14,713 nucleotides of DNA, from contig CAAGDT010000059.1 of the NCBI GenBank assembly GCA_900768675.1, positions 1 through 14,713 of the forward strand, read 5' to 3'. The stretch comes from Oscillospiraceae bacterium (GTDB taxonomy: Bacteria; Bacillota; Clostridia; Oscillospirales; Ruminococcaceae). The number at the start of each line of letters is the position of its first letter. Positions within the stretch are counted from its first letter, which is position 1. Shown piece by piece: positions 1 to 7,009 of this stretch. The translations under genes and the position numbers were made by a program. The notes under the pieces were generated by a model. It did no database searches. It worked only from the letters and a program-made list of their open reading frames with translations, and had not been told where the DNA came from.

Positions 1-251
1 CCGCTATCGTCGTCAAAGAAACTTGACGTACATACAGTACGCCTGCGTTTCTTTTCCTCGATATCGATACCGTCTTTTAGCAAATCTTTTCCTTCGTTCA
101 AACGGTTATTAGTATAAAAAGCAAGCCAGCCCACAAAAACCGTGAATGTGCGCCAAAAGTCACCCCATAAAAGAAATGCAGTAATCAAGCTTTCTGGGGT
201 GGAGCGCCTGTGCGCTCCCCGGGGGTCAAGGGGGCGGGCAGTCCCCTTGGC
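1..251 (-). other. Edge-truncated open stretch of uncertain coding status
   Basis: Read on the minus strand, the frame is open from just after a TGA at 252-254 to the left edge, about 83 codons. There is no ATG; TTG (186-188) and GTG (132-134) are the only near-starts I noted, and neither has a visible ribosome binding site. The translation has an aromatic hydrophobic segment containing FLLWGDFWRTF and FVGWLAFY, then a charged stretch with EEKKRRR. The DNA contains a strong hairpin (201-218) and a palindromic segment that recurs elsewhere in the window. It may therefore be a repeat that happens to be open, the remains of a gene, or the start of an unusual small membrane protein. I do not recognise a family. 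Confidence 0.25.
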
Positions 252-256
252 TCAAA
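184..256. repeat. Palindromic intergenic repeat, copy 1
   Basis: Two inverted repeats sit back to back: GGAGCGC-CTGT-GCGCTCC (201-218), and CAAGGGG paired with CCCCTTG around a nine-base loop (about 228-250). The 17-base end AGTCCCCTTGGCTCAAA (240-256) is found again, identical, at 6893-6909. The location just after the deacetylase stop and the lack of a U-run fit a dispersed palindromic unit better than a simple terminator. It may still act as a 3' end structure for the deacetylase transcript. Confidence 0.5.
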
Positions 257-277
257 AGCTCTCTGTATCCCGATTAA

Positions 278-1093
278 TCAATAACCCGTCTCGGTAGCTG
301 AGCTGTACATAATCTCGGTATCAGCGGAGGGGGTTATTTCCTTAGCTTCAAAAAGCTGGGAAACGGTCAGGAACTGGTAGTCCTGCTCAAGATAAAAGGG
401 AATAATCTCCTTAAGGGCTTCAACCGTCTGGTCGTTTCCGGCAGAGTCGTGAAGCAGGATTATATCGCCGTCGTCGCAGGACTTTTCAACCGCCTGCACA
501 CGCTTTACAGCGGGGATTTTCTCATTCCAGTCGTTACAGCCGATTCCGCAGATAAAGGGAATATCAATATTCTCGTAAAGAGCGGAATTAACCGCAATAT
601 AGGGCGGGCGGAAAAACTTCGGGTACTCGCCGGTGTACTCATAAATAAGGTCGGCGGTCTTTTCCATTTCCTCCCGTATATCATCGGTTTCCATTTTGTC
701 CATATAGCTGTGGGTATAGCTGTGGCTGTTGATTTCGCAGCCCAAATCGTGGGCACGCTTCATCACCTTTCCGCTTTCGGCGTTTATATTCTGCCCCACA
801 GCAAAAAAGGAGGCAGGAATATTATACTCCTCAAGAATGTCAAGAATTTCAGCGGTTGTGGTGGTATTCGGCCCGTCGTCAAAGGTAAGGGCGATATGCT
901 TTTTTGTTTTATCAATTGTAAATTCCATTACCTTTGTCTCCTGTTCGGTTTCTTCTTTGGTTGCAGCAGCGGTAGTTTCCGGGGCTGCTGATGTTTCTGA
1001 CGTGGTTTCCGGAGCCTGCGGCTCTGCAGCACAGCCTGAGGCGGCAATAGAGACTGCTGCAATAAAAGCGGCAATTACCTTATTTATATTCAT
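278..1093 (-). CDS. Lipoprotein polysaccharide deacetylase (NodB homology, CE4)
   Basis: Predicted surface lipoprotein of 271 residues that removes acetyl groups from an N- or O-acetylated polysaccharide such as peptidoglycan, chitin-like glycan or acetylxylan; the substrate cannot be told from sequence. Residues 1-21 are a lipoprotein signal peptide ending ASGC, with Cys21 as the lipidation site. A Thr/Glu/Ala-rich linker follows to about residue 60, then a NodB domain. All CE4 motifs are present: TFDDGP (70-75), HSYTH (124-128; the metal ligands are Asp73, His124 and His128), RPPY (162-165), an Asp-Trp at 188-189 and LLHD (213-216). The active site therefore looks complete. The ATG at 1093 is preceded by AAAGGAAA. 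The gene is transcribed alone, divergently from the carbohydrate-binding lipoprotein gene, from the promoter at 1164-1192. Family assignment is firm; substrate is open. Confidence 0.93.
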   Translation of the reverse strand: MNINKVIAAFIAAVSIAASGCAAEPQAPETTSETSAAPETTAAATKEETEQETKVMEFTIDKTKKHIALTFDDGPNTTTTAEILDILEEYNIPASFFAVGQNINAESGKVMKRAHDLGCEINSHSYTHSYMDKMETDDIREEMEKTADLIYEYTGEYPKFFRPPYIAVNSALYENIDIPFICGIGCNDWNEKIPAVKRVQAVEKSCDDGDIILLHDSAGNDQTVEALKEIIPFYLEQDYQFLTVSQLFEAKEITPSADTEIMYSSATETGY

Positions 1094-1112
1094 AAATTTT
1101 CCTTTCGTATAT

Positions 1113-1136
1113 CAGGGCTGACAAGCAGCAGCCCTG
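1113..1136 (-). promoter_or_regulatory. Stem-loop in the deacetylase leader
   Basis: CAGGGCTG (1113-1120) pairs perfectly with CAGCCCTG (1129-1136) around an eight-base loop. It lies between the predicted promoter and the AAAGGAAA ribosome binding site on the minus strand. No T-run follows it in either direction, so it is not a typical terminator. It could affect mRNA stability or ribosome access; this is inference. Confidence 0.4.
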
Positions 1137-1163
1137 AAAATGTCCAAAAACAATCCGACTAAT

Positions 1164-1192
1164 ATTCTAACACAAAAACGAAAAAATGGCAA
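1164..1192 (-). promoter_or_regulatory. Promoter of the deacetylase gene
   Basis: On the minus strand TTGCCA (1187-1192) and TAGAAT (1164-1169) are separated by exactly 17 bases, close to the sigma-A consensus. Transcription would start near 1157, giving a leader of about 64 nucleotides. Confidence 0.6.
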
Positions 1193-1330
1193 TACTCAGC
1201 AAAATTTTCTCAATAAATTATTATATAATCATTTCATTTTCACACAAGCAGGATAACATAATAGCAAAGAATCAATGTGCTATTTTCAGAGCGGTGGTTT
1301 ATCGCAGCCTGTACTACGGAAGGAATATAA

Positions 1331-2251
1331 ATGAACTGTATCAGAAAAATATTGTCGATGATGACTTTGTGCATGGCGCTTGGCGGCTGTAACGGGACGA
1401 TAGGAATCAGCGGCACCACTGCTTCCGCAGAGGGATACAGCGGCGTATCTTATACCAACGAGTGCAGCATAGTTATAGACGACGAGATTTCCATAAACGG
1501 AAGCGGCGCATGGCTGGACAAAGGCAGAATTTCAATCACCGAGGGCGGTGTCTATAAGCTTACGGGACGGGCTGAAAAGGGTATCTGTATTGATACTCCG
1601 GAGCCTGTAAGGCTTGTCCTTTCGGGTGCAGCAGTTTCTGCCGCCGAGGGAAGCGGGATTTTAAACGGCAAGGGAAAGCTTACTATTTTTGCGGCAGAGG
1701 GTACGGATAACAGCATTACCGGCGGAGACGAGGAAGAAAACGATGGCTTCGGGGTTTACTCCCACGGAGGTTTGGTTCTCTGCGGCGGGGGAAGGCTTAC
1801 TGTAACCGGCGAGAGGGGCGTTATTTCTGAGGAAGAGGTTGAAATCGGGAATATATACCTTAATGTGACTGCAAGAAAAAAGGGGATAGAAGCGAAAGAA
1901 ATCCTGATAAACGGCGGGGAAACCCTTGTGAGCGCAGACCAGAGCGGGCTTTGTGCAAAGGAAAATATTATTATAAGGAGCGGAAAGGCTGCTGCTTTCG
2001 GAGCGGAGGCGGAAAAAATAGCCGCTGAGGGCGGCGAGCTGCTTGTGCTCGGTAAGGCTTCGGGAAAGACGGAGGGCTGTATAAGCTTTTCGGAGAATGT
2101 TAAGGCAGGAGCCTCGGTCACAGTTTTAAAGGACGGCGAGGCGGTTCTTGAGCTTACTGCGCCTGACGACTGTAACGGGATTCTGTTCGGGCACGGAGCC
2201 GATTTTGACGGGTATAGTGTAACCCTGGACGGAAAAGCGCTTTCAGAATAG
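1331..2251 (+). CDS. Lipoprotein with Cthe_2159-type carbohydrate-binding domain
   Basis: Predicted 306-residue surface lipoprotein. The signal peptide ends in LGGC with Cys20 as the lipidation site. The rest is a chain of short beta-strand and turn repeats such as ITEGGVYKLTG, PVRLVLSGA, GKLTIFAAEGTDNSITGG, GRLTVTG and EILINGGETLVSA. This is the pattern of the Cthe_2159 family (PF14262), whose founding Clostridium thermocellum member has a pectate-lyase-like beta-helix and binds acidic polysaccharide. No catalytic domain, dockerin or second binding module is visible, and the protein is shorter than many family members, so a role in holding polysaccharide or a wall glycan is likely. GGAAGGAA lies 5 bases before the ATG at 1331. 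The gene stands alone, divergent from the deacetylase gene and ended by a terminator at 2259-2296. Confidence 0.8.
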   Translation: MNCIRKILSMMTLCMALGGCNGTIGISGTTASAEGYSGVSYTNECSIVIDDEISINGSGAWLDKGRISITEGGVYKLTGRAEKGICIDTPEPVRLVLSGAAVSAAEGSGILNGKGKLTIFAAEGTDNSITGGDEEENDGFGVYSHGGLVLCGGGRLTVTGERGVISEEEVEIGNIYLNVTARKKGIEAKEILINGGETLVSADQSGLCAKENIIIRSGKAAAFGAEAEKIAAEGGELLVLGKASGKTEGCISFSENVKAGASVTVLKDGEAVLELTAPDDCNGILFGHGADFDGYSVTLDGKALSE

Positions 2252-2258
2252 AAAAAAT

Positions 2259-2296
2259 GCCGCTTTGTCTGCATTACAGCAGACGGGCGGCTTTTC
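2259..2296 (+). terminator. Intrinsic terminator of the carbohydrate-binding lipoprotein gene
   Basis: GCCGC..GTCTGC pairs with GCAGAC..GCGGC around the loop ATTACA, with a small internal mismatch of two or three bases, and TTTTCT follows. It lies 7 bases after the stop codon. Confidence 0.75.
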
Positions 2297-2364
2297 TGCG
2301 CCCGGGCAGTACTGTATTTCTATAACCGAACATAGTATGAAATAATGATAATAATGCGTATTTG

Positions 2365-2393
2365 TTGACTTTTTTCGGCATTAATGCTATAAT
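2365..2393 (+). promoter_or_regulatory. Promoter of the zinc-ribbon membrane protein gene
   Basis: TTGACT (2365-2370) and TATAAT (2388-2393) have a 17-base spacer, and TGC directly before the -10 makes it an extended -10. Expected start of transcription is near 2400, giving a leader of about 70 nucleotides. It is one of the two best promoters in the window. Confidence 0.8.
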
Positions 2394-2424
2394 TAAAAAA
2401 ACATAGGCACTTAGAATCGGAAAT

Positions 2425-2447
2425 GGCGGTTTCTGGAGTAAACCGCC
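2425..2447 (+). promoter_or_regulatory. Stem-loop in the zinc-ribbon gene leader
   Basis: GGCGGTTT (2425-2432) and AAACCGCC (2440-2447) are perfect complements around the loop CTGGAGT, about 8 bases before the purine-rich ribosome binding site (GGAAAGGAAAGG, 2452-2463). There is no T-run, so it is not a terminator. Its place argues that translation starts after it, at 2471. Confidence 0.45.
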
Positions 2448-2470
2448 TGTTGGAAAGGAAAGGTATTACT

Positions 2471-5400
2471 ATGTTCTGTAAGAATTGCGGAAACCCGCTT
2501 CCCGAGGGAGCGATATTCTGCGGAAACTGCGGCACGCCCGTTGCAGCAGCTCCTGTTGAGGAAAAGGCAGTTGAAGCGCCGGTTGCGGCAATTCCTGTTG
2601 AAGAAAAGTCAGTTGAAGCGGCGGAAGTACCCGTTGCAGCAGCTCCTGTTGAGGAAAAGACAGTCGAAGCGGCAGAAGCGCCCGTTACCGTTGAGGAAAA
2701 GACAGTTGAAGCGGCAGCAGCACCCGTTACTGTTGAGCAAACACAGCCCGAAGCTCCCGCTATGCCCGAAAGCAATACTATCATTTGCAGGAATTGCGGA
2801 AATCAGCTCCCCGAGAAAGCAGTATTCTGCGGAAACTGCGGCACGCCGGTTGCGGTAGCTACGGCTGAGGAAAAGGCAGTTGAAGCGGCGGAAGCGCCCG
2901 TTGCAGTTGAGGAAAAGGCGGCTAAAGCGGCGGAAGCACCCGTTGCAGTCGAGGAAAAGGCTGTTGAAGCGGCAGAAGCGCCCGTTACCGTTGAGCAAAC
3001 ACAGCCCGAAGTTCCTGCTATGCCCGAAAGCAATACTATCATTTGCAGGAATTGCGGAAATCAGCTTCCCGGGAAAGCAATATTCTGTGGAAACTGCGGC
3101 ACACCGGTTGCGGCAGCTACGGTGGAGGAAAAGGCTGCTGAAGCGGCAGAAGCGCCTGCTGCATTTGAACAGCAACCTGCAAATGCGGCGGTAACAGCAA
3201 ACCCTGCTGTGCCTGCGGGTATGGCTATGACGGAAAACGGGGCGGAGCCTGCACCTGCTGCACCTAAAAAGAAAAAGAAGATTAAGAAAGCCCCGATTAT
3301 TGCGGCGGCTGCGGCTGTTGTTGTGGCGGCGGGAGCTGCGGTGGGATATTTCTGCTTCCACGATAAAATCACCCGCCTGTTTATGGGTGATGTGGGCTAT
3401 GCTAAGATGATTGAGGCAGATTCCTATGCCGACTATATGCTTCCCGAGCTGGGCACGGATAAGGACAGCGCCGATAAAACCACGGTTCAGTACATAAATA
3501 ACGCTCTTGCCGCAGCGCAGACCGCAATTCAGATTGAGGAAAACAGCGCCGCAGATAACAGCACCGCAGAGGACAGCGAAAATGAGCTTCCCGCTCAGGA
3601 GAAAATGCTTGCAGCAGGTATTGAGCAGTTCAGAAACATTATTTATAAGACGGTAGGCAGTAAGGACGCAGGCTTTTCTGCGGAATACCATGCTGACATT
3701 TCCGTTGGCCCTCAGATTAAGCTGTTATTAGGCACTTATGCAGATAAAATACTTAATGCCATAGGAGAGTTCGGCTTCCGTTACACGATTGTTGCGGGAG
3801 ATACAAGCAAAATCGGTCTTGACCTTCTTGACGTGCAGGGAGATATAGGCGGAATTGAGCTTTATATGAACAGCTCCGACCTTTGTATTGCAGCTCCCGA
3901 TATTACGGACAGCGTAATTGCCTTCAAGCTTCCCGAAACGGAAACTAAGGAAAGCAAAGTGCCGACTCTCGGAGAAGAGGATATAAAGCGTATTATTAAG
4001 GGCATTGGCGGGATTTATTTCAGCTATTTTGATAAGGCGGAAATAGCCTATACAGATAACGCCGTTACAGCCGCAGGAAAAACCGGAACAGCGGTAAGCG
4101 TTAAGCTTAGCGGCGCTGTTCTTAAGGAAATGGCTGCTGAAGCCCTTGATTTTATCAGGAACGACAGCTACGTTAAGGCGTATTGCCTTTCTGCGGGCAT
4201 TACCGAGACGAAGTATAACGAGGCTTTCGATAAGGCGGCGGCTGAGCTTGCGGCGAAGAAAATAGAAGGCTACGCAGAGATAATCAACTATGTTGACGTT
4301 CATAACAATGTGCTTGGCAAAACCATAGTTATGTACGACGATAGTACAAAGTCAAAGGCTGAAATGGCTATAAGCTCCGCAGAAAACAGAACCCTCATTG
4401 ATTTCAGCGAGGAAAAAGAGGGCAAGAGCGAGGGCAGATTCAGCATTATCAATGAGAAGTCCGGCGAGACCTCGGGTACTCTGTATTTCAAAATGCCCAT
4501 AGAGGACGAAAAAAGCGGTAACATCGGAGAAAAGCTGCTCAGCATAGCAGTTGATTACGAAAGTACAGGGGAAACCACCTTCCTTGGCAATAAAGTACCC
4601 CTCGGAAAGGTTACAATCCGCTTTGCCGACGACGATACTTTAATCGACAGCTTAGCCGGCTCCGGAAGCAGTCAGACTTCCGAAAACAAGCAGGGCGAAA
4701 CCTCCGCAAAGCTTATGGAGGCTATCGGACCCAGCGGCAGCAGCCTTGCAGAAATGCTTATTTCCGGTCAGCTCAAAAAGTCAAAGCTTGAAATAAGCAT
4801 TGAAAACGGTGAAAAGGGACCTGTTTCCAGAACTTCAATAACCATCGGAGATCTGGCTTCCTTTGCGGTAGAAACCTCCTACGCCGAAATTCACGAGCAG
4901 GCGGTTATGCCCTCTCTCGATAAGGCGATTGACGTTAAAAACAGCAGCAAAAAGGAGCAAACCCTTTTACAGCTTGACTTTATGAAGTGGGCAAAGAAGC
5001 TCAGCGAGAGAAACGACTTCTGGGACGAATTATTACCGTCGTCGGAAATTGACGAAAGCATTGAGCAGACGGAAAAGTCCCTTAAATTCTACGACCATTA
5101 TTCACAGTACTCGGATTATCTCGCTTATTCGGCAGACCGTGACGCAGAAAAGCTTGACGAGGCGTTCAACAACGGCATAAGCGACGGAACAATCTCTTTT
5201 GACGACGTACCGACAGATGTTGAGCTTTACTTTGACAGCGAGGGCAGCGTAGTCGTTATTGAATCGGGAAGCTGGTACGGTGATTTCCCGGCTGTATTCA
5301 GCGACTGCGAGCTTGAATCCGCTTATGTGAGAATAGGGGTTACAACCTATGAAACCCATACAATCGTTGTTTACACCGACAAATCCACTGACCTTCCCGC

Positions 5401-6760
5401 TAATCTTCCCGATAAGTTCAACTTTATGGACGGGGTTTACGAGTGGGACGAGAATAACGTAATCGGAGAATTTGTTGTCGGAACATATCCTGCACTTGAA
5501 AAGGGAGAATCTACTGCGGCAGACGAGTATGCAGCGCTGGATAAGTCCGTTGAAAGGCTGGAGAAATACGCTGAGGCAATAGGAAAAACCGCTCAGAACG
5601 CAGAGAAAATGTCGCCTGCATTAATAAATGCAGAAAGCAATAAGGATATAGAGGTTTCTCTTGAAATAGAAGCAGACGGAAAGGGAAGCTGGAGCGTTGT
5701 AAGTGCAAGAGCAGAGCGCTGGGAGGAAAAGGTTGAGGACTATTTCAATCAGGAGTATCTTGACCGTCTTATAAGCCTTCTTGGTTCAGACTATAACACA
5801 AAGTCTGTAAAGGACTGCCGCGCGGAGATTATTTTTGAGAACGGCGTGCTTGTGGGCGTAAACGTTTATGACGTAAAGGACGGACTTAGCTTCGAGGATT
5901 ACGGACTGCCCCAGGGTTCGGATTACGTTGCGGGCTACTACTTTATGTGGTCGGGCAAGGAGAGTCTCTGGGACGACGCTCAGCACGGCTACTATCTCAG
6001 CGCTAAAGGAATACTGAAGCCGCTGGGAACCTACTGCATCGAAACAGGAAAGCCCTTAGGCACTTACGACGAGTATGTCGGGGCAGGCGGAGACTTTGAT
6101 TTTAGTGCAGTTGAGGGCGCTTGGGAGTTATGCGGTATTAACGGAGTTGATATTGCTCAGCAGCCCGAATTCGCCGATTATAAGATTACGCTTATTGTTT
6201 CGGCAAACAGCGTTATTATGTCGAACGGAGAGGAAGCTCACGAAGCTGTTCCTATGGTGACGGACAGCAGCACCTTTGTATGTGAGTTTGACGACAATTA
6301 CGGCGGAACTATAAGCTTTACCTTCAAATATTTCGGAGACAGGGATATTATTGTTTGTTATCCCAATGTTGATGATGATGAAATCAGTTCTATTGAGTTC
6401 AAGAGAGGGCAGATGTCCGGCAGCGCCGGCTTTGATTTCAGTATTGTTGAGGGAAGCTGGTTTATAAGTGCAGTGGGCAATATGGATACCCAGCAGATTA
6501 CTGATATAGGACCTGATGATGGCTTTAATGTTACGCTCTCAATATCCGCTGACAGCGTTGTTTTCTCCAACGGATATGAAAGCTACGAGGGTGTTCCCGT
6601 TCCGGCAGCCGAAGGCTACGTATTCACCTGTGAGTTTACAGACGAGAACGGAACAACCGAAACATTAATTTTCAGCTATGCAGAAGATGAGGATAAAATC
6701 TACTGCTATTCCGACCTTGAAGATGAAAGCGGTTACTTTATTTTCAGCAGAGCGCAGTAG
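2471..6760 (+). CDS. Large single-pass membrane protein with three zinc ribbons
   Basis: A 1429-residue protein of unknown function. Three near-identical zinc ribbons, each CxxC-x10-CxxC, have cysteines at 3/6/17/20, 106/109/120/123 and 192/195/206/209. They are joined by Glu/Ala/Val-rich repeats such as VEEKAVEAAEAPV. A run of lysines (from 266) precedes one membrane segment (about 274-297), which by the positive-inside rule puts the ribbons in the cytoplasm and about 1130 residues outside. The outer part has no family I recognise. It ends in two similar domains, 1209-1306 and 1321-1429, each opening FDFS.VEG.W and containing a strand with SA.SV..SNG. Translation is placed at ATG 2471 rather than the in-frame ATG at 2423, because 2471 follows a good ribbon of GGAAAGGAAAGG and starts the first zinc ribbon immediately, whereas 2423 lies at the base of a leader hairpin. 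Zinc-ribbon plus membrane-segment proteins are common in Clostridia and are usually of unknown function; sensing, anchoring or wall roles are guesses. Confidence 0.88.
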   Translation: MFCKNCGNPLPEGAIFCGNCGTPVAAAPVEEKAVEAPVAAIPVEEKSVEAAEVPVAAAPVEEKTVEAAEAPVTVEEKTVEAAAAPVTVEQTQPEAPAMPESNTIICRNCGNQLPEKAVFCGNCGTPVAVATAEEKAVEAAEAPVAVEEKAAKAAEAPVAVEEKAVEAAEAPVTVEQTQPEVPAMPESNTIICRNCGNQLPGKAIFCGNCGTPVAAATVEEKAAEAAEAPAAFEQQPANAAVTANPAVPAGMAMTENGAEPAPAAPKKKKKIKKAPIIAAAAAVVVAAGAAVGYFCFHDKITRLFMGDVGYAKMIEADSYADYMLPELGTDKDSADKTTVQYINNALAAAQTAIQIEENSAADNSTAEDSENELPAQEKMLAAGIEQFRNIIYKTVGSKDAGFSAEYHADISVGPQIKLLLGTYADKILNAIGEFGFRYTIVAGDTSKIGLDLLDVQGDIGGIELYMNSSDLCIAAPDITDSVIAFKLPETETKESKVPTLGEEDIKRIIKGIGGIYFSYFDKAEIAYTDNAVTAAGKTGTAVSVKLSGAVLKEMAAEALDFIRNDSYVKAYCLSAGITETKYNEAFDKAAAELAAKKIEGYAEIINYVDVHNNVLGKTIVMYDDSTKSKAEMAISSAENRTLIDFSEEKEGKSEGRFSIINEKSGETSGTLYFKMPIEDEKSGNIGEKLLSIAVDYESTGETTFLGNKVPLGKVTIRFADDDTLIDSLAGSGSSQTSENKQGETSAKLMEAIGPSGSSLAEMLISGQLKKSKLEISIENGEKGPVSRTSITIGDLASFAVETSYAEIHEQAVMPSLDKAIDVKNSSKKEQTLLQLDFMKWAKKLSERNDFWDELLPSSEIDESIEQTEKSLKFYDHYSQYSDYLAYSADRDAEKLDEAFNNGISDGTISFDDVPTDVELYFDSEGSVVVIESGSWYGDFPAVFSDCELESAYVRIGVTTYETHTIVVYTDKSTDLPANLPDKFNFMDGVYEWDENNVIGEFVVGTYPALEKGESTAADEYAALDKSVERLEKYAEAIGKTAQNAEKMSPALINAESNKDIEVSLEIEADGKGSWSVVSARAERWEEKVEDYFNQEYLDRLISLLGSDYNTKSVKDCRAEIIFENGVLVGVNVYDVKDGLSFEDYGLPQGSDYVAGYYFMWSGKESLWDDAQHGYYLSAKGILKPLGTYCIETGKPLGTYDEYVGAGGDFDFSAVEGAWELCGINGVDIAQQPEFADYKITLIVSANSVIMSNGEEAHEAVPMVTDSSTFVCEFDDNYGGTISFTFKYFGDRDIIVCYPNVDDDEISSIEFKRGQMSGSAGFDFSIVEGSWFISAVGNMDTQQITDIGPDDGFNVTLSISADSVVFSNGYESYEGVPVPAAEGYVFTCEFTDENGTTETLIFSYAEDEDKIYCYSDLEDESGYFIFSRAQ
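2705..2860 (+). repeat. In-gene direct repeat, copy 1
   Basis: This 156-base unit encodes part of the Glu/Ala linker plus the second zinc ribbon. It matches copy 2 at an offset of 258 bases (86 codons), with a perfect 50-base identity at 2759-2808. Confidence 0.85.
2963..3118 (+). repeat. In-gene direct repeat, copy 2
   Basis: Second 156-base unit, encoding linker plus the third zinc ribbon. The perfect 50-base core is 3017-3066. The few differences from copy 1 are mostly third-position changes, which points to a recent in-frame duplication or ongoing gene conversion. Confidence 0.85.
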
Positions 6761-6786
6761 TCGGACAGTACAGGGGAATAATCATA

Positions 6787-6813
6787 AAAACGGGGCTTTT
6801 GCAGCCCCGTTTT
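6787..6813 (+). terminator. Intrinsic terminator of the zinc-ribbon gene
   Basis: AAAACGGGGCT (6787-6797) pairs perfectly with AGCCCCGTTTT (6803-6813) around TTTGC. The A-tract and T-tract on the two sides make it able to work in both directions, so it may also stop transcripts from the convergent EF-G gene. Confidence 0.85.
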
Positions 6814-6847
6814 GTTATGCCAAGATTTTTCTGAGATATGAGAGCCT

Positions 6848-6909
6848 TTGAGCCAAGGGGGCAGAGAGTCTTTGAGCCAGGGGGACGGCGTTAGTCCCCT
6901 TGGCTCAAA
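6848..6909. repeat. Palindromic intergenic repeat, copy 2 (three arms)
   Basis: TTTGAGCCAAGGGG (6848-6861) and TTTGAGCCAGGGGGAC (6871-6886) are two versions of one arm. Both can pair with the single opposite arm GTCCCCTTGGCTCAAA (6894-6909), the second through one G-T wobble. The last arm, with its preceding A, is identical to 240-256. A pyrimidine-rich stretch of CTCTT units follows to about 6950. No coding sense is evident. It sits between two convergent terminators. Confidence 0.6.
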
Positions 6910-6956
6910 GTTCTCTTATTCTCTTATTTCTCTCTGCTTCTCTTTTCTCTCACACA

Positions 6957-6995
6957 AAAAGGCTGCTGCAACATACGCTGCAACAGCCCTTTTTC
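6957..6995 (-). terminator. Intrinsic terminator of the EF-G-like gene
   Basis: In the minus-strand transcript GGCUGUUGCA pairs with UGCAGCAGCC (one G-U pair) around an eight-base loop and is followed by UUUUU. It lies about 15 bases after the stop codon at 7010-7012. Confidence 0.8.
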
Positions 6996-7009
6996 TGCTA
7001 TTATTTCAA

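Noticed and set aside
449..991. 180-codon plus-strand frame inside the deacetylase gene
   Set aside because: The opposite strand carries all CE4 motifs in the right order, so this frame is an antisense shadow.
2423..2470. Upstream ATG start of the zinc-ribbon protein
   Set aside because: It lies at the base of a leader hairpin with a poor ribosome binding site, and the 16 extra residues precede a normal zinc-ribbon N-terminus. 2471 has a strong site.
2540..3180. CRISPR-like periodic repeats
   Set aside because: The repeats are in frame, vary at third positions and encode Glu/Ala linkers and zinc ribbons. There are no uniform repeat-spacer units.
2609..3691. 360-codon minus-strand frame, rich in Cys, Arg and Phe, opposite the zinc-ribbon gene
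   Set aside because: It is a shadow of the repetitive Glu/Ala-rich coding strand. The composition is unnatural, no ribosome binding site was seen and the plus-strand gene has clear domains and its own promoter.
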